Shown one piece after another: positions 12,001 to 25,280 of a DNA stretch of 64,000 nucleotides. A program made the translations under genes and the position numbers. The stretch lies in the NCBI GenBank assembly GCA_024180945.1, contig JAKSGN010000038.1, forward strand, positions 372,001 to 436,000, in the 5' to 3' direction. Numbering within the stretch: the stretch's first letter is position 1; the number at the start of each line of letters is the position of its first letter. The stretch is from Macrophomina tecta (Eukaryota > Ascomycota > Dothideomycetes > Botryosphaeriales > Botryosphaeriaceae). The notes under the pieces were generated by a model that searched no databases, was not told the DNA's origin, and worked only from the letters and a program-made list of their open reading frames with translations.

Positions 12001-14107
12001 TTAGTAAAAGCGCATTTAAGATACGTAATCTATTAGTAGCCGTTATTAGCTCGTATTATATATATTAAGTTAAATAAGACTCGAAAGAATACTTCTTCTA
12101 ATAATTCCTCTAGTTATATAGATCGAGAGATCTACTATTATACCTTAGTACGTGCGTATATATTATAGTAATTAGATAGCTATTAATTAGTAATTATAGC
12201 TTTTTATACTACTTATAGTAAGGTTTAAATAGCTCTTTAGCCTATATATATAAAGATTTTATACTATTATATAGCTAGCAACGAGCGATTAGTAACGTTT
12301 AATACTATAGCTAGTAGATTATCTACTTTCTTATATTCCATAAAGAAGTAGTTTTAAGCGGAGGTTAGGTAGGCTATAATAAAGTTCTCTAAGTAGAGGC
12401 ATATACGTCCTATATCTAACTCGATTTTCTTTTCTCTTGCCTTAGCAACAGAGACGAGGTTTACTATAAACAAGGGTACATAGGCCACGTCTATAAGCTT
12501 AATAGTACGTAGGCCCTTATAGTTAGTAGTGTATACTAGTGCCTTACCAAATAACTCGATCTTAACCGTGGAGTTTTCTAATATAATGTAGTTATCTAGC
12601 CCTACGTCCCTTGTTTTGGTATAGCGACTCTTTATATACTAATTATAGATATAGTGTGTTGTGCTAGTATCGGCGATCTATAAGAGATTAAGAGTTATAG
12701 GCCTTAAAATATATTATACACTAAATAATAAGGTAACTACTACTAAAAAAGATAATATTTTCTTTTCTTCTTTACCTAGTTTTGGCTCTTATTTCTTTTA
12801 AGAAGCGTTATCCTGCTTTTTCTAGCTTTAGCCATAATTTTAGCTATTTTTAAACCGTTTAATAGAGCGTTTAACTCTTTTCTTAATCTATAAATCCTCG
12901 AGTACCTTATTAACTTTATCTTAAATCTCCTAGTTTAGTGTCTAATCTGCTAGTCTAGCCTCTAGATTATAGTATCTATATTTATCGTAGAAGTAATTCT
13001 CGCTATATAAGTAGGCGGGTAGCTTTCTTTCCTACTTCTTATTTCTTAGTAAAGCGGTAAAGGCTGCTTTAGTGGCCTTTAGATTCTTAGCCGTATTTTA
13101 GCGTAAGTAGTTTTGGTAGTCGATAATTATTTTATAAAGCGACCTATTAAGCTCGTTATACTAAAGCTTAATTTTATAGGCTAAGGCCTAGTAGGTATTA
13201 AGAGGGGTAAGCATCTTAAGAAAGACGACCTTTTCTCGATTATCTATAACCTCTAGAAGTTCGAGCTCCTCTGCCTTAAACAGAGTCTCTTCCCATTATA
13301 AGAGCTATTTATTAATATTCTAACTACTTAGAGGCTTCTTAAGCTAGCGAAGCTTATTAATAATAAGCTCTTCTTAAGTTTCCCTTATTAGCTAGAGCCG
13401 TGCCTTAAGCGCTATAAGCTAAGAATAGGAATACGAATTACCCCTAAGCTTCTTTAGAATTAGAAGTAGTAATAGGCTTACTAAGTTCTTAATAATCGTT
13501 AATAGATCGTTAATTTTCTTTTTTAGTTTCTTCTATTTAGCTAGGTCTCTTTTACGAGCCCTGATTTATATTTTATAGCGCTCCTAGGCTCTTTATTAGT
13601 TTAGATTAGAGACTAGTAGCTCTGGAATCTTAGCTAGCTCGCTTAGTTAAGAAGGCTTCGATGGCTTTAATAGATTAATATAGTCGAATATCTCGTATTT
13701 CTTAGCTCGTAATTAGATAATAAAGTACTATTTATCCTAATTATTAGCTGTCTTTAAGACAACGATAGGTTTAAAAGACGTTATAGCGCAGTATTACGTT
13801 ACATCGTATTATATGCCAAAGGAGGCACAGGTAAGTTGCTAAAGTAGATAGTAGGTATAAGGCTAATAAATAAGCCGTTTACTTAAAAGTATTACTCTAA
13901 GGTAGTAGGAAAGTGCTACGCTTTAGGTAATAAAAAAAAGGCGTGTTATAGGAGGCAACTAAAGTCCTCCGTTATAGGACACATATAGTAAAAGAATACT
14001 AAGAATAAATGTCCGGATGCCACGGAACGCTCGAAATAGTATAATAAGGTACTAGGGAGGATGGCTTAGAATACGAAAGATACTAAAGACGCACCTAGGC
14101 TTATAAC

Positions 14108-14360
14108 TATTAGAATAAGTGGTGTGACGGCTTAATTAATAATAAAAGAATTAATTAGAATAAGTAGTATATCTAGTAGAGGGAGGCCGTACGGGCTTCC
14201 CTTATACCTATTCTACCTACTAGGGTAAAACGGATATGTAACTTGCTTACCTACTAAGATAAGTGCGCAACGAGTATAAGACATAACTAAATTTAAAATA
14301 CTACTAAATTAAATATTCTAACAACTTGGTAAAAGCTATATACACGTAATTAATCTAATA
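14108..14360 (-). repeat. Copia 2 5' LTR (253 bp)
   Basis: It is the partner of 8519-8771. On the - strand the primer-binding sequence GTTATAAGCC follows directly (complement of 14098-14107). Confidence 0.9.
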
Positions 14361-14381
14361 GTATTAAATTGTATAAGAAGC

Positions 14382-14547
14382 TATTATAGCACGGCGACTA
14401 TATTAGGTTTTAGTCATTACTATAAAGCTATTCGGCTAACCTTCTATTAACTACGAGTAGCTGGTTAGTCGATAAAAGATACTATAACAACTAGCCTAGT
14501 AGCTAGTTTACTCTAATAACTCTATATATAGATGCGTGTTTGTAATA
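14382..14547 (+). repeat. Solo LTR, family S1 (166 bp, RIP-mutated)
   Basis: Ends are TATTATAG...TTTGTAATA, that is TGTTA...TAACA after RIP. It is flanked by GAAGC (14377-14381) and AAAGC (14548-14552), a target duplication with one G/A change. It aligns through its length with the unmutated copy in the gene island (33976-34129) and with 24339-24504 on -. Confidence 0.75.
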
Positions 14548-17500
14548 AAAGCTAAGAAGAAAAGGTATATATAATCTTCGTTAAAATAAGCCTAGAATAT
14601 AAGTAGAAAATTCTAGCTTATATAATATAAGGCCTTTACTAGAAGAATAATAATGTTCTAAAGCTAGTTAAAGAAGACTACCCCTAGAAAATATATAAAA
14701 AATATAATCTATTTGCTTATAAATAGATAAATATCGTCTAACGAGGTATTTCCGTAGTTAAGAATAATATAGATCTTAGTAAAATTATAAGGTCTATTAT
14801 AGATAAGTTAGTACTAATACTAAAACTAAAAACTATTCTATAGAAATTCTAGAACCTTTAGCGAATATTTAGAAAAGAGATAAAGAATAATTACTAAAAT
14901 ATAAACTATAGAACTACGAGATACCTCTAATACCTAAAATATAATCTACGTTTAAGCCTATATACTCGCTTTTAGAAAAAGAGATAGAGGCCTTAAGAAA
15001 GTATATTAAAAAAGATCTAGAATAAGAATATATACGCCTATTATTATTACTAACTAGTTATTCTATTCTATTTATTTTTAAGAAAAATGGTAAACTATAC
15101 CTCTATATTAATTATAGATAACTAAATAATATTACTATTAAAAACTACTATCTATTACCTTATATTAACGAGCTATAAGATAAACTCTATAACGCTAAGT
15201 ATTTTACTAAGCTAGACCTTAGAGAAGGCTATTACCTAGTCTGTATTAAAAAAGATAAAGAGTAGAAAATAGTATTCTAAATAAGATTTAAATACTATAA
15301 GTATATACTAATACTCTTTAGGCTTACTAATATACCAGCTACCTTTTAGAGTTTAGTTAATAATATACTATATTTATACTTAGATATATTCGCTTTAGCT
15401 TACCTAGACGATATTCTAATATACTTAGAAACGCTAAAGAAATATACTAAGTATATAAAAAAAAGTTCTATAGATACTAAATAAACGAAACCTCTAAGTA
15501 GCCCTAAAAAAGAGTAAATAGTATACGTAGAAGATAAAATACTTCGGGTTTATTATTACTTCTAGATATATTAGTATAGATAATAAGAAACTAGATACTC
15601 TAAGAGACTAGCCTATACTAAAGACTATTAAAAAAGTATAATTCTTTCTTAGATTTACTAACTTTAACTAAAAGTTTATTCTAAACTACGTAAAGATATC
15701 TATACCTCTTATAGACCTAATAAAAAAAACACGGGTTTATATAAAGAGAAAGATAATAAATAGCCTTTAACTTACTAAAATATATATTTACGAAAGTTCT
15801 AGTTTTAGGTATCTATAATTTTAATCTATCTATTATAGTCGAAACTAATATCTTTAACTACGCTATAGAAGTAGTCCTTAGCTAGCTAGATAAGTAGAAT
15901 AGACTATATTCTATTACCTTCTATTCGAGAAAAATAATAGGCCCTAAGAAGAACTATAATATTTATAATAAAAAGCTTCTAGCTATTATTATAGCCTTTA
16001 AAGAATAGAGATACTATCTTAAAGAAGCTAAATACTAAATTATAGTATACTACGACTATAAAAACCTATCGTACTTTACTACTACTAAGAAACTAAACCG
16101 ATAATAGATTAGATAGATAAAAGAACTAGTATTATATAATATAAAGATTATCTATAGAAAGAAATCTAAGAACGCTCACGTAGACGTACTAAGTAGACGA
16201 GCTAACTATATTAAGAAAAAGCTAGGTCTATAATTTATAATACTTAATACGTAGAAAGATAGGTCTTTTATACCCGCTAGCTATAGCTGCTAGATTACTA
16301 CTATTTATAGTATCGAATAAATATAGCTTAAAAAAGAACTAGACGACTTACTTATTCTAGTTAAGCTACTCGCCCTAGCGATATACCTCGAAGGTAACGA
16401 ATAGAAGCGTAAAATCTAAGAAGTCTACGTAAATAATATAATAGCTTAAGAAATTAAAGAACTTAAAAATAATCCCTAAGTAACTAAAAATATAGATAAT
16501 ATAATTCTATTTCTAGAATTAGTCTACGTTTTAGTTTAACTATAGAAAGAACTTATAAAAAATATATATAAAGTCCTAGTATACGGTTATTAAGAAATAA
16601 ATAAGATAATAAAGTAAATTATAAGAAATTACTACTTTCTAAAGCTTAGAAGAATCGTTTAAAGAATAGCTTTATAATATAACCTCTATATTAGAAGTAA
16701 GGCCGCGAGATACGTATTCTATAAATTACTTTAGTTACTACTAGTACTAAAGTGCCCTTAGTAATCTATCTCGCTAGACTTTATTATAGATCTATCTAAG
16801 TTAAGAGAACCGCTTACTAAGATTAAGTATAACTCGATTCTAATTATCGTTAATAGAATAATAAAGTACGTATACTACCTACTATATCTTAAATTAGTAA
16901 ATATAAAAGAGCTCGCCTATACGTTTCTAAAAATAATTTTTAGTAACTATAAGTTACTAAAAGAGCTTATATTAGATAAAAATTAACTATTTATATCTCG
17001 ATTCTAGTAAAGCTTTACTTAATAGCTTAAAGCTAAATATAAGTTCTTAACTATGATATACTCTTAAATAGATAAATAAATAAAATAAATAAACTAGATG
17101 CTAGAATAATACTTACGCTACTATCTTAACTACGCGTAAGATAACTAGGTCGAGCTACTACCGCTCGTATAATTCGCATATAATAGCTTAAAGAAGTTTA
17201 CTATATAAGAATTCCCGTTCTATACTAACTACGAATATAAACTAATAGTCTATAGATATCTAATACTAAGCGAGTTATTAGCCTAAAAAGAAATTCTTAA
17301 AGTAGACTAGCTAAAGATACTCTATATATAACTATACCTAGATTTTAAATTCGTAGCTCTATAAATAGGTAAATACTATAATAGATAGTACTAAAAGATA
17401 TTAAAGCTTAAGAGAAGAAATAAAGTTTACCTTCTTAGTAAAAATTTTAAATAAAAAAAGAATAACTAACTAAGTAAAAAATTAGACTTTAAAAAAGTTA

Positions 17501-17570
17501 ATTTCCGTCTTAAATTACTAGATACTATACGAATATACCTAGTATTTTATATTACTCTACTTAAACTAGC
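14548..17570 (+). mobile_element. Gypsy A pol: reverse transcriptase, RNase H, integrase
   Basis: With TAG/TAA read as Gln or Trp, a typical Gypsy RT is visible at about 14970-15500, including the KNGKLYLYINYRQLNN block near 15085 and the active site AYLDD at about 15398-15412. RNase H follows (about 15780-16210), then the integrase catalytic core (about 16760-17300), where the LDFIIDLSKL and FISRFQQSFTQ blocks are recognisable. It ends at CTAGC (17566-17570), the target duplication of the 799-bp solo LTR. The YLDD is intact, but the frame has dozens of stops. Confidence 0.8.
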
Positions 17571-18369
17571 TGTTATAAATAATACTCCACCCTAAGATTT
17601 CTAAGGATTAAAGCCTCTGACTAAGAATCCCAATAAGCTAAATTATCCAGAATAGTCTTTACTAAAAATCTATAGCCTAGCCTTTTTAGGTTTAGGCCGA
17701 ATCCACGGACTTTATAGCCGGAAAACTGGAAAAACTAAGAAATAAGGGCCCGTGCCAGGCCGTACCCAGCCTGGCAGGCAGGCTCGAGGGCCCGAGCCGG
17801 GCCTACCCCCCTAAGCACCCTGCACCTACCTGGAGGATAACCCCTCGGAACGGGATAAGGCTTTTGGACAAGGAACTAGCCCGGTTACTAAGTAACTTTT
17901 ACTAAGGAACACTAGTGCTAGCATTATTCGTTTAAGAGTTATTAAGCAACACGTTCGGACTACCCGGAGAGACGTCCGAGACTAAACGAGACGTTCGAAT
18001 TAGACTCTCAGAGCTAAACCATAGACTTAGGATTTAATTATTAATCCTTATTATAAATACGATAATCTAGAAGTCCGCGGACTATTAAAAGTATATTCTA
18101 ACACTACTTTTAATTAAGTTAAGATTAAGATCTATATTTATAGCTAAATAGGTCTCTATCTAAGTTCCGGCTAGCTATATATATAAGTCTCTTTATTTCC
18201 TACTAGATTAGTTCTTTAAGTAAGTAATTTAACTATTTTCGACTCTAAGAAGTTTACCTAAGCTCGTTTCTAAGATTTCTAAGCCCCGCGGAGCCTTAAG
18301 CTTAACTAAGCTAGGCGATAAGAACCTAATTAAGATCTAAACGCCTCTATCTAACCCCTGTTTATAATA
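17571..18369 (+). repeat. Solo LTR, family S2 (799 bp)
   Basis: It starts TGTTATAAAT and ends TTTATAATA, flanked by a perfect target duplication CTAGC (17566-17570, 18370-18374). It is less mutated than its surroundings: about 17690-17870 is GC-rich and still contains CpA and TpG, so it is younger or escaped RIP. A same-length copy is at 25736-26534. No internal coding region for this family was identified in the window. Confidence 0.85.
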
Positions 18370-18574
18370 CTAGCACCTTAAGATGCTACGCCACTACGCT
18401 AAATAAAGAAAATTATATCGGAAAATCTAGATACTAATAAAAATAAAGACTAGAACGTAGAATAAATTCTAGATAGTAAATATATTAATAGTTAGTTTAG
18501 ATACCTCTTTAAATAGAAGAATAACTAAAATAATACCTAGAAACTACTAATACTCTATAACTATTAAGAACTTA

Positions 18575-19354
18575 TTAATAAGTTTTATTACTAAAACCTA
18601 GATTAACTAACACTACTGACTTATTATATATAAAGGACTTAAAATTAAAGTTAAAAAATGAAGACTACTGCGCCTAATTTACTAGCTTAAAATTATTAGA
18701 TAGCATAGGACTAGAGCTAGCGCTAAGAAAACTAATAGACTAAAATAAACCTATAATAGTATTAGCTAAGGTATCGCTATATAAACGCTTTACTTATCGA
18801 CCTACCTCGGTATTTTTAGAATTAATAGAATTTCTAACCTCGCGAGTAGCTTCTAAATGCTTAATCTTATTTAAATTCTCTATAGTCTAGGCCTTCTTAG
18901 AAATTATTAAACTCTCGCGCTTTTTTAATAACTCGCGCTTCTTTAATAACTCGTACTACTTTTAGATATATTATAGGCGACTTATATTCTTCTAAAGAAG
19001 CTTAAGTACTATCTACTTCTTAATCTTAGCTTTATTAAGGGCACGCTTTAGGCAAAAAACTAGAATAATTAGTAATAAAATAAAAATATAGAAAAACTAT
19101 AAATAATTAAAGTTCTCTAACCTACTTTTATTATAAGCGGTTAACCCTTTCCGAATATACTTTTCGTAGTAATTATAACCCGCTAGATCTATTTTATATA
19201 CTATATTAGGCTTCTTAGCCAAGCGCTTCGCGTTTATAAAAAGATAAGTACTATAAGAAACTAGTATTACCTTACTAAAGATATTAATCTTCTTCACTAA
19301 AGACGCTCGCTTAGCTTTCTAATTACTATACTTACGTTTATTACTAGTGAATAT
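18575..19354 (-). pseudogene. Antisense gene copy in Gypsy A (Cys-motif / coiled-coil protein), RIP-inactivated
   Basis: It lies on the strand opposite to Gypsy A, between integrase and the polypurine tract. It matches codon by codon the antisense genes at 48761-49538 and 56374-57151: a basic N-terminus (NKRK), a Cys motif whose Cys codons now read Tyr (TGT to TAT), an intron near 19100-19040 with a CTAAT branch-like site and a TAG end, then a charged helical region and the conserved C-terminus ending in LVNLGFSNKTY. Total length is within 2 bases of the other copies. The start ATG reads ATA and several Gln codons are stops. It is the same gene, older and more decayed. Function unknown. Confidence 0.6.
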
Positions 19355-19452
19355 ATTAAAAGAACTTATAAAAGAAAAAAAATAAAAGAGAACCTAATAA
19401 AGAAAGCTTAAGATATAAAGTCTATAAATAAATCTTTAGATTAAAGATTCTT

Positions 19453-19466
19453 AAGAAGGGAAATAG
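19453..19466 (+). other. Polypurine tract of Gypsy A
   Basis: AAGAAGGGAAATAG lies immediately before the LTR start TATTATAAATCC. The equivalent in B and C reads AAGGGGGGGAATAG on the - strand. Confidence 0.7.
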
Positions 19467-20197
19467 TATTATAAATCCTAGAAAATAAGAGCTTTATAAT
19501 TCTATAGATAAAAAGCCCGTACGAAAGAAGATACCGTAGAAACTAAAAATTCTTATAAATAGTAGAGCCGCACGGCCGAAACGCCCGTATAGAAAAACTA
19601 GCCGTAAGAAAAGACGGCATATATAATCCTAGACTAAATAGTAATAGTAGCCCGCACGAGAATAATACCTATATAGTATAGTAACTATCTAAAAGAATAG
19701 TGGAACTAAGTTCCCATAGAAAAAAAATACCTATAGAAAAAGAATATAGATTTAGAAAACTAACTTTAGATATAAGAAATAAATAAGAGAATAGCGAATA
19801 TATTATTTACTTACTAAAATAGAAGTCGGGTTTTAGAAAATAGACCTTAGCACCTAAGTTATATATAAAATCTACTTTAGATTAGAGCTAATCTAATTCT
19901 CTAATCTAGAATCTTAATTCTATAACTAGATTTCTTATATATATTAGATTATTATAGCTTTTCTATAGTATATAGATATACTTTCTAGATAGTACTTTAA
20001 TCTTTATAGTTAACTTAAGATTCTAATATAGACTTATTAAAGATAATAAGCCTAACGCGTACTACGTACTAATCTATTATATAATTACTATCTATTATTT
20101 TTATTCTTTATTCTTCTTTTATTTTTTAAGGTAAATCTTACTACTACCTAACTCTACTAGGCGATACTAAAGCCTAGTAGAAGAGACCGCCGTTATA
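19467..20197 (+). repeat. Gypsy A 3' LTR (731 bp)
   Basis: It starts at TATTATAAATCC after the polypurine tract and ends at GCCGTTATA. It is homologous to the 794-bp LTRs at 47860-48653 and 55473-56266, somewhat shortened, with heavy C-to-T/G-to-A change. The stem-loop CTACTAGGC-N9-GCCTAGTAG is at 20154-20180. Confidence 0.8.
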
Positions 20198-21143
20198 TAA
20201 AGCTATATATAAAGCTCTTTTAAGTATATACTAAATAGAATAAGATATATAATATAGTAAAGAAAGCTTAAAGCTCTAGATATAAAGTAATATATTAAAT
20301 GTAACTAATAAGAGCGTTTTAGCTATACTTCTAGAAAGTAGAGTCTTAGAAAGTAGTAGCTTTATAAATAATAGCCGTAAACTTAATAATAAGTCTAAAA
20401 AAGATAAGCGGCTTAAAAGCTTATAATCTATATAATATAATAGATTAAGTACTAATGACGAAGACTTATTCTATTAGTAAAGATTTAGTAGGTCTATATA
20501 TAGATTAGATAATTAATATTCTCTTTAATACTAGATTAGAAGTAAATATAATTTCTAGAAGTCTAGCTAAAAAATATAGCCTCTTTATAAAAGTTCTATC
20601 GAGGAGAATTAAAATCTATAAGATTATATCTATTATAGATCTAGTAATAGACTTTATTAGATTTATTTTATTTACCTATCTATAGCTTAGATTATTAAAC
20701 TTCCTAGTTATCTTCTTTATATTAGAGTATAGTAGTATTAATACTATTATTAGTACTCTATAGATATAGTTTACTAGCTTTAGACTATAGTATTAGACTA
20801 ATAAAAGAGTTTTATATTAGATATACTTAATACTAAATAAGATAAAGATTACCTTTTATATAAGTTAGTATAATAAATCGCTTAGCTACTAAAAGGTTAA
20901 TATTTAGCTAAAAGTTAAAAAGATAGATAATAAGAATAATAAAAAGTATCTAAAAAACTAAGTAAAACTAAATATATAAGAGCCCGAGCCTATATAACTA
21001 CTATAAAAAAGAATAAAGTCCTAGTAGAAACTAGTAATATAAAGTTATAAGCGTAGTATTTTAAGCTAATATATATAAAGAATAAAAGTAAAGATTCTTT
21101 AAAAGAGATAGTTAGAGTAAAGAAAAATACTAAAATACTAAAA

Positions 21144-21214
21144 GACTTATATCTAATTAGATATAAGTTTCTAGTTTATATATATAGAGACTTATATCTA
21201 GCTAGATATAAATC
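21144..21214. repeat. Two tandem-spaced 26-bp palindromes (copies 3 and 4) in Gypsy D
   Basis: GACTTATATCTAA plus its near complement sits at 21144-21169, and GACTTATATCTAG plus its near complement at 21189-21214. They are 19 bp apart, between the protease and RT regions. Confidence 0.75.
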
Positions 21215-24200
21215 TTTTACTAAAAATAAGCTAAGCCTTAAGTACTCTTCTATAGATAAGCGTAATAAGTAGCGCTTATAGATAAGTAATAATTTTTCTT
21301 TATCTCTCTTTATCTTAACCCGTTTTAATAAGTTATCTACTATAAACAACCTATTTTAGCGTAGAATATTTAAGAAACTAAAAGAAAAGCTAGTTCTCTA
21401 AAAAAAACTAAAAAAAATAACTAAGTATAATATATAAGAAAAAAGCTAATAAAGTATAACTAATAGATAATTTTAATCTAGATAGAAGCGTGCCTAAAAT
21501 AAACTAGCTTTAGAAGTAAAAGACCGTTAAACGAAAAAAAGCTATTTTAGCTAGACTACTAGATAGCCCTTATAACTATCTAGTTACTAAGAAGTTTAGT
21601 AAACTAGTAAAAAAAGCTTATCTAATTCTAAAGTAAATTAAGAAACTAAATATAAGTAATATAGTAACTAAATAAAAAAAGAATTACTAATTAAAATATT
21701 CTTTAATTATAAGTAAGTATTATTTTAGACCTTTAAAGAAAAAGGCGAAATTAGTAATAGAATTATATCGCCCGCTATAATTAAGACTATTTCGTATAAA
21801 CTATAGTAAGTAAAGAAAATTCGAGTTCTAAAAGCTCTTTAGAAAAAAGTTATTACGATATTAAAATATAGACTAAAAAAAAAATTCTAGAGTATAGTAA
21901 TTTTTTATATCGAAACCTCTTCTTCTTAGTAAAAAAGAAGACTAAAAAGTACCGCTTAATTAATTCTATAGTTAATATTAACTAAGTAATAATTAGAAAT
22001 ATATATTTTCCTCTAAATACTAATAAATTTATAAAGTACTTTATTAGAAAGAAGATTTTTAGCCTTCTAGACTTTTTTTTAAAGTATGACTAGATACTAC
22101 TAGTAAAAAAAAGCTAAGATCTAATAGCTTTTAATACTCTAATTAGTCTTTTATATTATATAATAGTTTTATAAGAAGTAACTAACTTAGTTATGTAGTT
22201 CTAATACACTATTATATTTATACTTAAGAACTATATTCTATAAAAAGCTTAAAACTATATTAATAATATTATAGTTAACGAACTATAGTCTAACTATAAA
22301 AATAAAGAGATTAAACCTAGTCTATAAAAATTTATAGTTAAGTATATCTAGAATCTTAATACTACGCTTTATAATATAGAAAAAGCGGGCTATATAATTT
22401 TAAAAAAGAAGATATACTTCTACTAAGAAGATATAGCTATTTTAGATTATATTTATAACGCTAATAAAAGGTACCCTAATCTAAAAAAAAATTAAGAAAA
22501 TTCTAAATTAGCTACCCTATTAGAATTAATAAGAAATATAAGAATTTCTTAGACTCTATAGTTACTATTAAGTATAAATATTTTATTATAGTATAAGCGC
22601 TAAGCCTTTATATAATCTTTTTAAAAAAAATATCGTCTTTAAATAGATAAATAAGTACTAGAAAGCTATAAATAAGCTTAAAATAGCTATTACTTTCTTC
22701 TCTTCTCTAAAATTAGTTAATTATAAAAAAGGCTATAGTAAAATTATTATATAAGTAAATATATTAAAGTAAGAATAAAGCGTATACTTAGCTTAAATAG
22801 CTATAATAAAAAAAACGCCCTATATACTTTAAATCTAGGATCTAGTTCTTAGCTAAGAAAAAGTATAATAGTAGTAAACTAAAATATAAAGCGCTTATAT
22901 ATAAACTAAAGCAGTTTCGCTACTAGCTCTACGAAGTATAATTTATAGTAAAAATAAACTATAAGATTCTAGTTACTTAACTCTAGTAAATAGTAATAGA
23001 TTTATCTAGAGCGCTAATTACTAGATAGCTTATTTAGATCTACCTTATAGATTTTAAGATATAATATATTCTAAGAAATAAAAATATTATAGCTAATACG
23101 TTATCTAGAAAAAGGCTTAGACCCGAAAAATATAAAGATATAGATAAAAACTTAGATAACTAGATAGATATCTAGCTTAGTTAACTAGAAACTAAGAATT
23201 CTAGTAAAGAAAACTCGGAATTAAGAACTAAAGATTAAAAAAATAAATACTTAAAAACTAGGGCCTTAAGAATAGAAAATTCTAAAGTAAAAACTAAAAA
23301 TCCTAAGCCTAGAATTTCTAATAGCTGAGATTAAGAAAACTAGAAAACTAGACTTTAGAAAATTAAAAAATAGAAATCTAGGGGTATAGAAAATCTAGTA
23401 CTATGAGATCTAAAATCTAAGACTTTAAGATACTATACTTTTTCTATAAAAATAGCTAAAGATAGTAGTTAAAAAAAAGATTAAACCCTTATTTAGAAAG
23501 AATCTAGTATTAGAAATCTACTAAATAAGATATATTAGTTAAAATAGTAGTTCGATATTACTTAGTAGTTAATAATCTTATATAGACTATCGTAGCTTAT
23601 AAAAAAAGAATTTACTAGCTTTAAAAGAAGAGTACTTAAGTATATAATCTAAAAGTATATATTATTTTAAAAAATAATAAAAACTAGTCTAATTTAAAAA
23701 GTTCTAGATAGTAATAAGAAAAAATAAAAGATAATTCGTTTACTATATAATAAATATAGTTATAAAGAAAGAGAGGCTATATACTATAAAATAGCTAATT
23801 AATACTATTAGCTAGAAGTATAAAAGAATATTAAAAAGTACTACGCTATCTATATAGAGTATTAGTATAGAAATATAATATAAAAGAAAGCCTAGCTATA
23901 TTTATTATAAAGTTTAGCTATAAAGAAAAAATAAAAAATTAATATAATAAATATACTAAGAGTAAAAGAATATAAGTTTATTATAATAGCCCGCGAATCG
24001 GTATCTAACTAGCCTAAAGAAAAAATACTATAGAAAAATATTTTAAAGACTATTACTAAGTTTATCTACTAAGATATTATCTATAAATATAGATACCTAA
24101 GAATTTTTATAGTTAATAAAGACCTAAAGAATAAAAATAAAGTAGAGTACTTACTAGCTTAATAAGAAATTAAATAAGTAGAAATTTTAGTCTATTATAT

Positions 24201-24338
24201 AATAGCTTATAGATTAGTAGAAGTAGAATATAAGCTAATTAGAAATTTCTTAGTAAAGCTTACTACTAAAACTAATTAGAAGTAGCCTAATTATTTTTAC
24301 GCTATACTTTAGATAGATTACTCTACTACTAAAGCTAC

Positions 24339-24504
24339 TATTACGAACACGCCTCTATATATAGAGTTATTATAGTAAACTAGCTACTAGGCTAGTTATT
24401 ACTATATCTTTTATCGACTAACTGGCTACTTGCGGTCGGTAGAAGATTAGCTAAATAGCTTTATAGTAATGACTAAAACCTAATATAATCGCCGCACTAT
24501 AATA
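24339..24504 (-). repeat. Solo LTR, family S1 (166 bp), inside the Gypsy D integrase
   Basis: It is the reverse complement of 14382-14547, the same length and with the same ends (TATTAC...ATAATA on +). Flanks are GCTAC (24334-24338) and GCTTC (24505-24509), four of five identical. The integrase reading resumes on the far side. Confidence 0.7.
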
Positions 24505-25254
24505 GCTTCTACTAGAATAATGCTAGCTAAGCTTTTATATAGAAGCGATTTAATTCTTCTAGTAGATTTTAAAGTAAAAAACTAGAAGAGTATTAACTAG
24601 AATATTATAAAAATAATAAAAGAGCTTCTTATAGCTAAAGTAAAAGAGCTTAATTATAGAAAAAAAGCTAAAAAAATAGTAAAGCTATATATAAAAAGAA
24701 AGAAAAAAGCTTATAAGAAATATTTTAATAAGTATTATTATCTTTATAATAAAGATAAGCCATTGCTTCTAGAAACCTTAGTATTATTATATAAGAATAA
24801 GAATCTTATATAGTAGAATAAAAAATTTAACTTTCGCTAGAAAGAACTATACTAAGTAACCTATATTAATGTAGAGATAAAAACCTACTATTTAGCTAAG
24901 TTAGATAGTACTAAGTTAAAAAAAATAATACCGGCGAATAGATTAAAGTATTTTAATATAAAAAAAGACTAGAGGTAAGCGAGCCTCTAGAAATCTAAAA
25001 TAAATATATAGTAACCTTAGTAAATTAGCTAGTAAGGTTATATTACTATACCTAATTCTTAAGAAATTAGATAACTAAGAAATATTAACTATAATATATA
25101 TATTTAGTAATACGCTTAAAGAAATAATACTAGTAAACTAAATAAAGAAAAATAAAAAATATAGTAGATAAAAATATACTATTTAGTTCTAAAGTATAAG
25201 TTAAATTTAGCTTTATTTCTTTTAGTTAATTATAGAAAGTAGTAGTAAGTAAAA

Positions 25255-25280
25255 GACTTATATCTAGCTAGATATAAGCC
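25255..25280. repeat. 26-bp palindrome (copy 5) downstream of Gypsy D integrase
   Basis: GACTTATATCTAG is followed by its complement with one change at the end. It lies in the non-coding 3' part of Gypsy D. Confidence 0.75.

Larger units (their letters stand above)
8519..14360 (-). mobile_element. Copia 2, full-length RIP-mutated Copia retrotransposon
   Basis: It belongs to the same family as Copia 1, inserted in reverse inside Gypsy A. LTRs are 8519-8771 and 14108-14360, each 253 bp. The flanks ATATT (8514-8518) and GTATT (14361-14365) form a target duplication differing by one G/A change. On - the order is gag (about 13800-12850), protease/gag-pre-integrase (about 12700-12250), integrase (about 12100-11400), RT (about 10740-9920) and RNase H (about 9560-9130). 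The RT active-site region lies near 10075-10095. It is more heavily mutated than Copia 1 and closed by stops in every frame. Confidence 0.9.
1..20197 (+). mobile_element. Gypsy A, RIP-mutated LTR retrotransposon, interrupted by four insertions
   Basis: This Gypsy-type element is read from the end of its 5' LTR (1-128) to its 3' LTR (19467-20197). Its own segments are 129-725, 6586-8518, 14361-14381, 14548-17570 and 18370-19466; everything else inside is later insertion. The segments join in order: leader, gag, protease, RT, RNase H, integrase, antisense gene, polypurine tract, LTR. Continuity is confirmed because the - strand relative Gypsy B (47860-56266) reads without a break across the site where Copia 1 entered here. 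Frames are full of TAG/TAA at Gln and Trp positions, so the copy is dead. It is embedded in Gypsy D, whose gag end resumes at 20198. Confidence 0.85.
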
